A program made the translations under genes and the position numbers. A DNA stretch of 64,000 nucleotides from positions 1 to 64,000 of the forward strand of contig NZ_FOKF01000014.1 of the NCBI RefSeq assembly GCF_900111995.1. The letters run 5' to 3'. Positions 8,915 to 17,956 of this stretch are shown here, one piece after another (the stretch's first letter is position 1; each line of letters starts with the position of its first letter). Origin of the DNA: Collimonas sp. OK607. GTDB taxonomy: Bacteria; Pseudomonadota; Gammaproteobacteria; Burkholderiales; Burkholderiaceae_D. A model generated the notes under the pieces. The model searched no databases. It was not told the DNA's origin and was given only the letters and a program-made list of their open reading frames with translations.

Positions 8915-10285
8915 ATGATGCCTACATCACCCACTATGGATGTCCAGCAGTTCATCGACAGCCATCCCTTTTCCCGCTTCCAGAAACAGCTGCTGGTACT
9001 GTGTTTTCTGGTAGTCGCCATCGATGGGTTCGACACAGCATCGATCGGTTTCATCGCCCCGGCGCTGCGCGCCGAATGGCACCTGACGGCAGCCAGCCTG
9101 GCGCCGCTGTTTGGCATCGGCCTGTTCGGCCTGATGTCCGGCGCGCTGCTGCTCGGCCCATTGGCGGACCGCTATGGCCGCAAGCCGGTGCTACTGCTAT
9201 CGGTTGGCTTCTTCGCCGTCGCCAGCCTGCTATCGGCCTTCGCCACCGGCCTGCCGATGCTGCTGGCGCTGCGTTTCCTCACCGGTCTGGGGCTGGGCGG
9301 CGCGATGCCGAGCGCAATCACACTGACTTCCGAATACTGCCCGCAGCCACGCCGCGCCAGTCTGGTGACGCTGATGTTCTGCGGCTTCACGCTAGGCTCT
9401 GCGTTCGGCGGCCTGATCGCCGCGCAGCTTCTGGCATCGATAGGCTGGCGTGGCGTGCTGCTGATCGGCGGCGCCTTACCCCTGTTGCTGCTACCGGTAC
9501 TGTGGATGGCGCTGCCAGAATCGTTGCGCTGGATGGTGATGCGCGGTCGCGGCGCCGTCGCTATCGCAGCCCTGGCCTCACGGATCGAAACACGATCCGG
9601 ACATGCTCTGCCACAACTGGTGGTCAGCGATCGCAAGCTACCCGGTTCCCCGGTGGCGCAGCTGTTCCGTCCCGGCCTGCTGGGCGGCACGCTGCTGTTA
9701 TGGAGCACCTTCTTTATGAGTCTCCTGATTATCTACCTGCTCTCCAGCTGGCTACCGACGTTGCTCAGTGGCGCGGGCCACAGCCTGTCGCAGGCGTCCT
9801 TCATCAGCTCCGCGTTTCAGATCGGCGGCACCGCCGGCGCCATCCTGCTGGGCCGCTGGATGGACCGCTACCGTCCCCAACGCGTGCTGGCGATCGCCTA
9901 CCTGGCGGCAGCCGTGTGCATCGTGGCTGTCGGGCTGTCGACCGATAACGTCCCTTTGCTGGTGCTGGCCGTGTTCGGCGTTGGTTTCGGTGTTAGCGGT
10001 TCGCAGGTCGGCGCCAACGCGCTGGCTGCCGCCTTCTATCCGACCGCCAATCGCGCTACTGGCGTCAGCTGGGCCTCAGCCGTCGGCCGCAGCGGCTCAG
10101 TGGTCGGTTCCATGGTCGGTGGCGCGCTGCTGGCTGCGCAACTGAGCAACCAGACCATTTTCCTGCTGCTGGCCATTCCCGCCGTGCTGGCCGCCTGCGC
10201 CCTGCTAGCAATGGGCCGGCTGCAAGACCGGGCGAAAACAGCCTTTGTCTCGTCTCCTACCGTCACTGAAAGCACCGCAACATGA
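8915..10285 (+). CDS. MFS aromatic acid:H+ symporter
   Basis: A 12-helix major facilitator of the AAHS subfamily (PcaK/BenK/MhbT type), about 456 aa. It has the family signature DGFDTASIGFIAPAL in helix 1 (about 35), the loop 2-3 motif GPLADRYGRKPVL (about 90), and a second LGRWMDRYRPQRVL in the central part. It probably imports 3-hydroxybenzoate or gentisate through the inner membrane, which is inference from context. The ATG at 8915 is followed by another ATG at 8918; CACGGAGAC lies just upstream. The stop overlaps the next gene start by four bases. Confidence 0.87.
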   Translation: MMPTSPTMDVQQFIDSHPFSRFQKQLLVLCFLVVAIDGFDTASIGFIAPALRAEWHLTAASLAPLFGIGLFGLMSGALLLGPLADRYGRKPVLLLSVGFFAVASLLSAFATGLPMLLALRFLTGLGLGGAMPSAITLTSEYCPQPRRASLVTLMFCGFTLGSAFGGLIAAQLLASIGWRGVLLIGGALPLLLLPVLWMALPESLRWMVMRGRGAVAIAALASRIETRSGHALPQLVVSDRKLPGSPVAQLFRPGLLGGTLLLWSTFFMSLLIIYLLSSWLPTLLSGAGHSLSQASFISSAFQIGGTAGAILLGRWMDRYRPQRVLAIAYLAAAVCIVAVGLSTDNVPLLVLAVFGVGFGVSGSQVGANALAAAFYPTANRATGVSWASAVGRSGSVVGSMVGGALLAAQLSNQTIFLLLAIPAVLAACALLAMGRLQDRAKTAFVSSPTVTESTAT

Positions 10286-10926
10286 AACTGCATACCTATT
10301 ACCGCAGCTCCGCGTCCTATCGCGTGCGCATTGCGCTGAACCTGAAGCAGCTCACTGCAGATGAAGCATACATCCACCTGTCGCGCAACGGCGGCGAACA
10401 ATTCAGCACAGCATTCGACGCGCTCAATCCCCAGCACCTGCTGCCAGTGCTGGAGGATGACGGCCAGCTGTTGACGCAGTCGCTGGCCATCATCGAGTAC
10501 TTGGACGAGACACGCCCGGTACTGCCGCTGCTGCCATCGGACGCCGCCGGACGCGCCCGCGTGCGCGCGCTGTCTCAAGCAATCGCCTGCGACATCCATC
10601 CGCTGAACAACCTGCGCGTGCTGAAATATCTGAGCGAACAATTGCAGGTGACGCTCGACCAGAAAAATGCCTGGTATCGCCACTGGGTCGCACTCGGGCT
10701 GCAAGGACTGGAGCAGCAACTGGCAAGCGACAGCATCACCGGGGCCTTCTGTCACGGTGAAACACCGACCATGGCCGATTGCTGCCTGTCTCCACAAATC
10801 TACAATGCGCGCCGCTTCGACTGCGACCTCACGCCCTACCCGACGCTGATGCGCATCAGCGCCAACTGCGAGGCATTGCCAGCCTTCCGCGACGCCGCGC
10901 CGGATCGACAGCCGGATGCCGAGTAA
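10282..10926 (+). CDS. nagL: Maleylpyruvate isomerase (zeta-class GST)
   Basis: This glutathione-dependent isomerase turns maleylpyruvate into fumarylpyruvate, linking the dioxygenase and the hydrolase of this operon. The 214-aa product has the thioredoxin-like N-terminal domain with YYRSSASYRVRIALNLK (active-site serines near 8-10), the LLPVLEDDGQLLTQSLAIIEYL glutathione-site region (about 54-74), and an all-helical C-terminal domain. Length matches maleylpyruvate and maleylacetoacetate isomerases. It overlaps the transporter stop (ATGA), so all five genes from 5824 are probably one operon. Confidence 0.92.
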   Translation: MKLHTYYRSSASYRVRIALNLKQLTADEAYIHLSRNGGEQFSTAFDALNPQHLLPVLEDDGQLLTQSLAIIEYLDETRPVLPLLPSDAAGRARVRALSQAIACDIHPLNNLRVLKYLSEQLQVTLDQKNAWYRHWVALGLQGLEQQLASDSITGAFCHGETPTMADCCLSPQIYNARRFDCDLTPYPTLMRISANCEALPAFRDAAPDRQPDAE

Positions 10927-10973
10927 CTTCACGCAGCACCATAAAATATAAAACATAAAACGGGGACTTCAAT

Positions 10974-11968
10974 ATGAAAAACATCACCTTCGGCGCGCTC
11001 GCGCTGGCAGCTCTGCACGCCGTTACGGCACAGGCCCAAAGCCAGGTCACAATGTACGGCGTCGTCGACACCGGCCTAGCCTACACTACAAACGTCAATG
11101 CCGCCGGCAACGCCCAGGTCAAGATGCCCAGCCTGACTGGCAGTCTGCCATCGCGTATCGGCTTCAAGGTAACGGAAGATCTGGGTGGCGGCCTGCAGGC
11201 GCTGTTCGTTCTGGAGAACGGCTTCAGCGTCGACTCGGCAGCGTCAACCAGGGCGGCCGCCTGTTCGGACGTCAATCCTGGGTTGGTTTGAAAAACGCCT
11301 ACGGCACGCTGATGCTGGGCCGGCAGGTCAACATGACTTACCTCGCTACGCAAAAAACAGACGTGCTGGGACCGAACCTGTTCTCGATCAGCAGCATGGA
11401 CCTGTACCTGCCTAATGCCCGCAGCGACAACGCCATCGGCTATCTGGGCAATTTCTCCGACCTCGTGATCGGCGCCACCTACAGCACCGGGCGCGACACG
11501 TCCTCGGCTGGCGGCGCCGCCGGCACCGGCTGTGCCGGTGAAGTGGCGGGCAACGCCAAAGCCTGTCGCCAGATCACTGCGCTGATCGGCTATGAAAGCA
11601 CGCGCTACGGCATCAATACATCCTACGACATTTTGTATGGCGGTCCCGGTGCCGCCAATGGATTGACCAGTGCCGACAATCACGACCAGCGAGTGACTGC
11701 CAATGGCTACGTGATCATAGGCTCCACCAAAATCGGCGCCGGCGTAATCTCCCGCCAGGTGCGCGCCGCCACCGGCACAACCACCTCAGACTTGTACTAT
11801 GCCGGCGTGACTCAGCCTTTGTCGCCATTGCTACAACTGGACGCGCAGGCGGCGCGCCGCAATGTCAAGAACAGCAGCGATGACACCACAATGCTGGTGG
11901 CCAGGCTCAGCTACCTCCTGTCGAAACGAACCTCGCTGTATTCGGCGATATCCGCATGTACAACTTGA
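10974..11968 (+). pseudogene. Outer-membrane porin, frameshifted and truncated
   Basis: The first part (10974-11291) encodes a signal peptide (cleavage after AQAQ) and the start of a Gram-negative porin barrel (VTMYGVVDTGLAY). Near 11237 one base is missing relative to the expected frame: the downstream frame reads SVNQGGRLFGRQSWVGLKNA, a typical porin segment, and continues to 11968. The C-terminal strands and the usual terminal phenylalanine are also absent. Porins often close aromatic-acid operons and would admit the substrate. A sequencing error could explain the frameshift but not the missing end. Confidence 0.8.
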
Positions 11969-12284
11969 GAGAAAAGCAGCCCTCCAACAAAGAAAACCGT
12001 CCATCTTTGAATACTCTCCATGGTCTCTGATTCCTGGAAATAAAAATTAGAAGCAGATCATGCATTGACACATAACCTGCAATTTTTTAATGCAAGCGTG
12101 AAAGACCGCAAATGGCCGTTTTGAGCTGGTCGCGGGAGGTTGATTTCGACCCTAAGGCGTCGGTCGCGCTTTCGAAAAGCGGACGTTATGAGTACATGCA
12201 ACTGGAACTCATAGAGCTGCTTACCGCAAAGGCTGGTCGATTTTTAATGCTGACCTAAACGGATATCCCGCCTATCTCTGAAAG
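11969..12284. other. Gene-free gap after the porin remnant
   Basis: No convincing coding region on either strand. The stretch looks like decayed DNA and probably marks the end of the gentisate segment. Confidence 0.5.
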
Positions 12285-12713
12285 TCAGGACGACTCAGCA
12301 TAAGGAAACCATGATTCTGCGCCATTGAATTCGTAGTCTTTGCCCTTTCGTCCTTCCCACTCTCCCAGAATGTACGGCCACTCTATCTCAAGTACGAAAA
12401 TGTAATTGGGAAGAATGGTATAACGACGTTCCTCCATGTCAACGACCATGGTTTTCCGTTCAATCCGTTGACGCATCCAAGAAAAAGCTAGGTAGCGGGA
12501 ACAAGAAGACATCGCAAAGGCACATCCCCAGGCGAGACCAGGGATATCGTGACCATCAATCTGAATTGTATGATACGAGTCACCCCACGGTGGTTCGCCC
12601 ACGTAGGGCAACTGGATTTCGTGATTTCCATTCGGAGAAACCAAGAGAAAATCACCCATCCCGGCCCACTCTTGGCGATGTTCTTGGCTAAATTCGATTC
12701 GAGTTAACGTCAT
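12285..12713 (-). CDS. Hypothetical protein, 142 aa
   Basis: I do not recognise the family. The product is soluble, rich in aromatic residues (Trp, Tyr), with the segment SCSRYLAFSWMRQRI near the middle and an acidic C-terminus. There is no signal peptide or membrane helix. Composition and size recall small immunity or addiction-associated proteins, but no partner gene is adjacent. The ATG at 12713 is preferred over an upstream GTG three codons earlier. It stands alone between the porin remnant and the integrase remnant. Confidence 0.5.
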   Translation of the reverse strand: MTLTRIEFSQEHRQEWAGMGDFLLVSPNGNHEIQLPYVGEPPWGDSYHTIQIDGHDIPGLAWGCAFAMSSCSRYLAFSWMRQRIERKTMVVDMEERRYTILPNYIFVLEIEWPYILGEWEGRKGKDYEFNGAESWFPYAESS

Positions 12714-13014
12714 AACTAGCACTATCTTCTAAAAAATGACACCAGCTGTGAAACAACGGTGTCACGCGACATATTCTGGCCGGCATATAGCTACGAAATT
12801 TCAACCGAGAGCAAACATATAGGCACAACCGCTGGTCGCGGGACGTTTTTACCCATCCATGACCGCTTACGAATACAAGCACGACTGGCCGCTCCTGGCC
12901 GGTTGCCGTCGTTCAATGCTCTTACTTTGATTTTTTCATGCCTAACAACCCTTGAGTCTATTTGTGTACTTAGCATAAAAATGCGTTGAACTATCGAGGC
13001 AGGTTTTACGCTTA
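12714..13014. other. Gene-free gap
   Basis: Short frames on both strands have no recognisable content. The sequence looks like decayed intergenic spacer. Confidence 0.4.
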
Positions 13015-13629
13015 CTATTTGCACATAAGGGTGTCCTCAGATACGCAGTACGGGCAGGTTGTATCCCCACCAACACACGTTCCCACATATTCGAGTTCTG
13101 ATGTATTACCCTGACTTGTTAGTCTGGTGGTTGTGTAAATTTTGTCGCCCGGGACTCCTGCATCAACAAAAAATTGGCGTAAGGCCCGTGCACGTGCTTC
13201 TGCCAACGGAACTTGACTATTCTTGCCAGAACCAAGAGCGTCTCCATCTGTGATGATGATCAGCGTTTCTCTGCTCGCCTGAAGCATTGCCTGAATGTCG
13301 GCGGGATTGTTGGGGTCTGCCTTGATCGTGATATTGCCGCCGTTTGGCGGGGTGATCGTAATTTCAAGATTGCGCAATGACTCTTCAAGCTCTTTCTGAT
13401 TGAGCAATTGAATTTGTTTCAGAATATCTTTTTCGTCATCCTGCATACATCCGCCCCTTTTATTTTTGACAATCATAGCCGAAATAAGCAGTGACTTTTC
13501 CTTGGCGATTGTGGGATTTTTGGTGTGTAGCGAGATTCGGCATTCTTTGCGAATGCCCTCAATAGAAAACTGACGGCGATAATAGTAAACACCGTGGCGG
13601 GATTGTTGGATTCTGCAAGCAAGCTTCAT
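13015..13629 (-). CDS. Integrase N-terminal remnant fused to an OmpA-like tail
   Basis: The first 55 or so residues (ACRIQQSRHGVYYYRRQF, then KECRISLHTKNPTIAKEKS) look like the arm-type DNA-binding start of a tyrosine recombinase; the catalytic domain is absent. The rest of the frame (from about residue 61) is unrelated: a coiled-coil-like segment, then ARARALRQFFVDAGVPGDKIYT, which resembles the OmpA C-terminal fold, and a cysteine-rich end. An internal ATG at 13446 with GGGGCGG upstream could start the second part separately (143 aa). The gene begins about 95 bp inside the TGGCGG core at 13723, the usual position of an integrase next to its att site. Confidence 0.55.
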   Translation of the reverse strand: MKLACRIQQSRHGVYYYRRQFSIEGIRKECRISLHTKNPTIAKEKSLLISAMIVKNKRGGCMQDDEKDILKQIQLLNQKELEESLRNLEITITPPNGGNITIKADPNNPADIQAMLQASRETLIIITDGDALGSGKNSQVPLAEARARALRQFFVDAGVPGDKIYTTTRLTSQGNTSELEYVGTCVGGDTTCPYCVSEDTLMCK

Positions 13630-13685
13630 GGCAACCTCTGGTGAAGAGGTACCCCTATGAGTGCCACCATGAGTGAAATACAAAT

Positions 13686-13713
13686 AAAAAAGCCCTTGAA
13701 AAATCAAGGGCTT
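13686..13713 (-). terminator. Leftward terminator inside the unit 1/unit 2 junction
   Basis: On the minus strand AAGCCCTTGA pairs with TCAAGGGCTT across four bases and is followed by a T run. It lies just beyond the TGGCGG core, as do the terminators beside the tRNA-Ser gene and at 2805-2855. Confidence 0.8.
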
Positions 13714-13722
13714 ATCTTATTC

Positions 13723-13943
13723 TGGCGGTGGATGCAGTCTTGTGCGAACCTGTCTACGCACCCTATTCCCTGTAACAGGGAAAAATACAGCGAATTGACC
13801 GAATTTGTTCTGCTTTTGGTTGACGTCACCAGGGACAAACCCGCGCCAGTACTCACGTTTCCGACTATTTTAAGCAATTGGCAGAATTACAGAACAGGGA
13901 ACGACTAGGGAATGAGCAGGGAATTTTTAATTCGCGCCTGCAG
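13723..13943. repeat. Copy 2 of the 221-bp att-like module
   Basis: Gap-free match to 2894-3114. It keeps the TGGCGGTGGATGCAG start, the palindrome TTCCCTGTAACAGGGAA (13766-13782) and three spaced AGGGAA motifs near the end (13891-13923). Interpreted as the left end of unit 2. The rest of the gap to 14401 contains a broken gene start (14118-14180) and its promoter. Confidence 0.75.
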
Positions 13944-14117
13944 TTCAAATCCGCTTTAGGGATTCGAACTGCGGATTACCTTTTCCCATTCGCGACCGAG
14001 TACCGTTGAGAGGGATAGATATCTAAAGAAACTTAGGCCATCGCGCAGGTCTTTTGACTGTCGGGCCAGGGACGCTTCGAATAGGTGGATTTCGACATTG
14101 GTGCCTTCCTTCCGACA

Positions 14118-14180
14118 TTACGTCAAGAGAGCTACAAGTCGGAATGGATCAGCCACCTTGTGTACGTCAATCTGATGCAT
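14118..14180 (-). pseudogene. Leader fragment of an aromatic-acid MFS transporter
   Basis: A strong ribosome site (GGAGGAAGAC) precedes an ATG at 14180 and 20 codons beginning MHQIDVHKVADPFRL, then a stop. This start resembles the cytoplasmic leader of AAHS-family transporters (compare MQQLNIHAIVGESRFNRYH of the gene at 18746-20101). The remainder of the gene is missing. Its promoter region resembles that of the tannase gene. The call is inference from a very short match. Confidence 0.4.
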
Positions 14181-14212
14181 GTCTTCCTCCGTTTTCTTGA
14201 TTATGTTTTTTT

Positions 14213-14261
14213 ACTATCAGGAATAAAATATTGCGAATGCAGTGCCCCTCTCGCTCAGTAA
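14213..14261 (-). promoter_or_regulatory. Duplicated promoter element, copy 1
   Basis: About 49 bp that match 16133-16186 with a few changes, including CACTGC, TTCGCAA, ATTTTATTCC and TAGTAAA in this order on the minus strand. Both copies lie 31-34 bp before an ATG, so they probably contain a promoter plus a shared operator. Confidence 0.5.
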
Positions 14262-14401
14262 CGAGCGAGTTTTCTATGCATTCAGGAGGCGTATTTTCGA
14301 ATGGGGGTTGCCGTCAACCGAATGGTCCGCATGCTGACCGCCTAAAAGAGTCGGCGACAGCTTGCGCGGATTTCAGGAGACGGCGCCTTCCCGGATCATG
14401 G

Positions 14402-16099
14402 TCAATTGGAGCAGGAGAAACTTGAAGCAACGTTGACGTCGCCAGCGATGTACTTCGGCCATTGCGGATACTCGCACAGTGGGCGAGTCCGGCCGGCAGT
14501 CGGGGGATTCATATCAGTGATGACCAGATTGCTCGGAGCCACGCCTTTTGTAATCCAGTTGTCCAACACTGTCAGCGCGTCATAGGCGCCTTCGAATTGT
14601 CCACCAAAACCATGGGCCCCACCTGGCACAAGGTAGAATTTGAGAAACGACGAGAGCTCTCCTTGTCCGTAAGATGCCAGCAACCGATTGTAGTAATCAA
14701 TTGACATTTGCGCAGGAATAAACTGATCTGATTGCCCATGTTGAAGAATTAATTTTCCGCCACGATTTTTGAAAGCTGTCATATCAGTACTTGTGGCATC
14801 CATTAGATTACTTACCGTTTTCGTTCTATCAGTGAGAGCTCCCGGATTTGAAAAATTGAAAGTCATCAAGTCGATAGCGGGGTTCCGCGCAATAGCGAAT
14901 CTGACCAGGTCATTCGGGAATGCATAGAAAAAAGATCCCTGACCTGCGGCGGCAGTAGCCGGATCCACGATCGCATTTTGTGCGGAAGTTCCCAGCGGGG
15001 CTACATAAGGATTCCAGAAATCAGTGCCGGAAAGAATGTTGTACGCGGGGATAGTGCGGATGCCGTTTGCGAAGTCAAAGCTAGTGACAAGTGGCGTCGC
15101 CATGGTATTGACTGTATTGATTTGAGCATCCGACAGGCAAGTGTTGCCTGAGTCGACGCCTCCGGGGCAACGGAGGGTCGCCGGATCGAAATGGCACAGC
15201 GCGGGATTGCTGATGAGGCCGTCCGCTGCACCATCCAGACTGTCACATTGCGCCATTACGGCGGCTTTCAGAACAGAAGCCTTGGCGACGCTGATAAACC
15301 CGCCAGGAGCAAGAGAGGCTTGTGAAACTCGGCCCATCTGAAATGACAGCCCTAAGAGTTCAGACGCGGGGTATGTGGCGATAACGCCATCATAATCGGC
15401 AGGGTATCTCTGCGCCGCCACGAGACCTTGGCGCCCACCGCCCGAGCCACCAATGTAATAGCTATGAGAGAAAGGTACTCCATAGCGATTCTTCGCTAGA
15501 AATTGGGAGACATCGTGTGTTTTTTTTACATGCTCTCCAGCGTAATTGGCCAGGGCTTCGTCGTTTTGCAAAAACGTGCCGTCCGAAACGTTCCCTTGGT
15601 GCCCACTATCGCTCCCGAGAGTCACATACCCGCGTGCCAGCGGAGACTTTGCCCCATTAACTTCAGTGGAGGTGAGGCCGGAGCTGGCAAAGCCAGTAGT
15701 CACTGGGATAGTGCCGTCGAGCCCCCCGCCACCAAAATGGACGGATTTTCCGTTCCAGGTGCTGGGCAGATCCACTTCAAAGCGTATGTCGGGAGCTGAA
15801 AAATCTACAGGCTGAATTTTTCCTAGCACCTTGCAATACTCGCCAGAAGTGTTGCCCTCTGCCGTCGCTGCGATCAGAGTCGCACTCGCAATCGACGCTC
15901 CGGACGTAGGAAGTCCAATCTCCGATGCGGGGACATTAAGTCCCTGCATGGCTGCACACATTTCAGCCGATGTTTTCGCTGCAACGGGCGACGTTATCGA
16001 ATCGCTGCCACCACCGCAACCAGCGACGACAACCAATGCCGATCCGGCGACGCAAACCAGGCGCAAGCGCGCGCGGACAACCGATAGCTTGAATTTCAT
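14402..16099 (-). CDS. Tannase/feruloyl esterase-family lipoprotein
   Basis: A 565-aa secreted alpha/beta hydrolase. The N-terminal signal ends in a lipobox (VVVAGC, Cys near 26), predicting a membrane-anchored lipoprotein. The tannase-family nucleophile motif is GGSGGGRQGLV (about 250), the acid lies in HGQSDQFIP (about 455) and the histidine in PGGAHGFGG (about 500). Family members cleave esters of gallic, ferulic or terephthalic acids; the substrate here is unknown. The ATG at 16099 has AAAGGAGAC upstream. The next genes in the same direction (ligase, reductase, transporter) suggest it releases an aromatic acid for uptake. Confidence 0.85.
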   Translation of the reverse strand: MKFKLSVVRARLRLVCVAGSALVVVAGCGGGSDSITSPVAAKTSAEMCAAMQGLNVPASEIGLPTSGASIASATLIAATAEGNTSGEYCKVLGKIQPVDFSAPDIRFEVDLPSTWNGKSVHFGGGGLDGTIPVTTGFASSGLTSTEVNGAKSPLARGYVTLGSDSGHQGNVSDGTFLQNDEALANYAGEHVKKTHDVSQFLAKNRYGVPFSHSYYIGGSGGGRQGLVAAQRYPADYDGVIATYPASELLGLSFQMGRVSQASLAPGGFISVAKASVLKAAVMAQCDSLDGAADGLISNPALCHFDPATLRCPGGVDSGNTCLSDAQINTVNTMATPLVTSFDFANGIRTIPAYNILSGTDFWNPYVAPLGTSAQNAIVDPATAAAGQGSFFYAFPNDLVRFAIARNPAIDLMTFNFSNPGALTDRTKTVSNLMDATSTDMTAFKNRGGKLILQHGQSDQFIPAQMSIDYYNRLLASYGQGELSSFLKFYLVPGGAHGFGGQFEGAYDALTVLDNWITKGVAPSNLVITDMNPPTAGRTRPLCEYPQWPKYIAGDVNVASSFSCSN

Positions 16100-16132
16100 G
16101 TTTTGTCTCCTTTGAATTTTTAATGTGACTTC

Positions 16133-16186
16133 TTTACTACCTGGAATAAAATTTTGCGAAGGCAGTGACGTCCTCTCGCTCGGTAA
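16133..16186 (-). promoter_or_regulatory. Duplicated promoter element, copy 2 (tannase promoter)
   Basis: Homologous to 14213-14261 and positioned similarly upstream of the tannase ATG. Conserved blocks are TTCGCAA, ATTTTATTCC and TAGTAAA on the minus strand, plus the outer CTCTCGCTC block. Confidence 0.5.
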
Positions 16187-16297
16187 GGAAAAGCGGACAT
16201 TGGAACCCTGTGCGGCGAGTTGTTGAAATCGATGGCAAAGCTGCAAATGCCGTCCTGTGGGAACAGCCCTGCCATCACCGACCTTATCTACGCTAGT

Positions 16298-17956
16298 TCA
16301 GCCACTTTTTGACAAACGAGTAATGGCTTCTTTGCTCCCGGCCTGTTCCCGGAGCTTGAATTTCTGAATCTTCCCGGTCGCGGTCTTCGGCACCTCGGTG
16401 AAGACTACCCGGCGCGGGCATTTGAAGTGGGCCAGGCGCTCACGGCAGAAGGACAGAATCTCGGCCTCGGACGGCTCGGCTGCAGAGGATTTCAGTTCAA
16501 CAAAGGCGCACGGAACCTCCCCCCATTTGTCGTCGGGCTGGCCCACCACGGCTGCATGAAGCACGGCGGGATGAAGATGCAACACATCCTCGATCTCGAT
16601 TGAAGAAATGTTTTCACCACCAGAAATGATGACGTCTTTTGAGCGGTCCGTGATCTGCACGTAACCGTCGGCATGAACGACCGCCACATCACCAGTGTGA
16701 AACCAGCCGCCGTCAAATGCCCTCTTCGTTGCGTCCGGATTCTTCAGGTAGCCCATCATGACTGTATTGCCTCGCAGCAGGATCTCGCCGGCGGTCTTCC
16801 CGTCACGAGGCACTGGTACCAGTGTTTCGGGATCCGCGACCATCATGGCTTCGAACCCGGCAGCACGAGCGCCTTGCCTGACTCGAAGTTTGGACTTCTG
16901 GTCCGTGGGCAGGTCATCCCAACCATCCTGCCAAACGCAGCTCACCGGTGTTCCACAGACTTCCGTAATGCCGAAAACGTGATCGACCTGGAAACCCATG
17001 GCGGAGACCGCTTCGAGGACCGCGGCGGGTGGCGGCGACCCTGCCGTGAGCACCCGAACCGGACGTGGCAGTGCCCGTTTGACCGTCTCCCCAGCGTTGG
17101 CGATCATCGCCATCACAATCGGTGCAGCACAGAAATGATCGACACCGTGCTCCTCGATGGCGTCGAAGACATTCTCAGCAGACACCTTGCGCAGGCACAC
17201 GTGCGTCCCCGCAGCCGCGGTGATCGCCCACGTAAAGCACCAGCCGTTCGCGTGGAACATAGGCAGGGTCCACAGATACTTTGCGGCGTGCGGCAACGCC
17301 CAGTTGGTAAGTTGCAGCATGCTCATAAGGTAGGTGGATCGATGACTTGCGACAACACCCTTCGGATCGCCTGTCGTCCCCGAGGTGTAGTTCAGTGCGA
17401 TGGGCTCCCATTCGCTCTTTGGCCAACGACCCACAAAATTCGACTCACCTTCGGCCAGAAGGCTTTCGTAGTCGGCCTCAAAGACGGCATTAGAGGCTGG
17501 CGCGAGGTGGTCATTGATAAGAACTACGACCGGACGCAGTTCCAACCGGTCCAATGCCGCCGCTGCCACTTCAGCAAATTCACGGTCCACGAGAAGGAAC
17601 TTGCATTCGCCGTGTCGCAGGATGAAAGCCAGCCCTTCGGCATCGAGCCGAACGTTCAGTGCGTTGAGAACGGCGCCGGCCAAGGGCACGCCGAAGTGGC
17701 ATTCCAGCATTGCCGGGGTATTGGGCGCGAGAACGGAAACGGTGTCGCCGGCACCGATTCCTCTTGCGGCAAGCGCGGAAGCCAGCCGGTAGCAGCGATC
17801 ACGTGTCTGGGCCCAGGTCTGCCGATAGTCACCGTGGATCAGCGCCGTCCGATAGGGATGCACAAGGGCGGCACGATCCAGGAAACCGAGCGGCGTGAGC
17901 GGCACATGGTTCGCTTCATTGCGCTCAAGTCCTGTCTCATAGGCGATGGATTTCAT
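16298..17956 (-). CDS. Acyl-CoA ligase (AMP-binding family)
   Basis: Activates a carboxylic acid to its CoA thioester with ATP. The 552-aa product has the P-loop-like motif YTSGTTGDPKGV (about 186-197), the FGITEVCG segment (about 330), the GEILLRGNTVMMGYLKNP region and the hinge DRSKDVIISGGENIS (about 445), with the catalytic lysine in KTATGKIQK near 530. It is of the medium/long-chain type related to methylthiopropionyl-CoA ligases, so the substrate may be an aryl- or fatty acid. Its start overlaps the nitroreductase stop by four bases, so they are co-translated. Confidence 0.85.
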   Translation of the reverse strand: MKSIAYETGLERNEANHVPLTPLGFLDRAALVHPYRTALIHGDYRQTWAQTRDRCYRLASALAARGIGAGDTVSVLAPNTPAMLECHFGVPLAGAVLNALNVRLDAEGLAFILRHGECKFLLVDREFAEVAAAALDRLELRPVVVLINDHLAPASNAVFEADYESLLAEGESNFVGRWPKSEWEPIALNYTSGTTGDPKGVVASHRSTYLMSMLQLTNWALPHAAKYLWTLPMFHANGWCFTWAITAAAGTHVCLRKVSAENVFDAIEEHGVDHFCAAPIVMAMIANAGETVKRALPRPVRVLTAGSPPPAAVLEAVSAMGFQVDHVFGITEVCGTPVSCVWQDGWDDLPTDQKSKLRVRQGARAAGFEAMMVADPETLVPVPRDGKTAGEILLRGNTVMMGYLKNPDATKRAFDGGWFHTGDVAVVHADGYVQITDRSKDVIISGGENISSIEIEDVLHLHPAVLHAAVVGQPDDKWGEVPCAFVELKSSAAEPSEAEILSFCRERLAHFKCPRRVVFTEVPKTATGKIQKFKLREQAGSKEAITRLSKSG

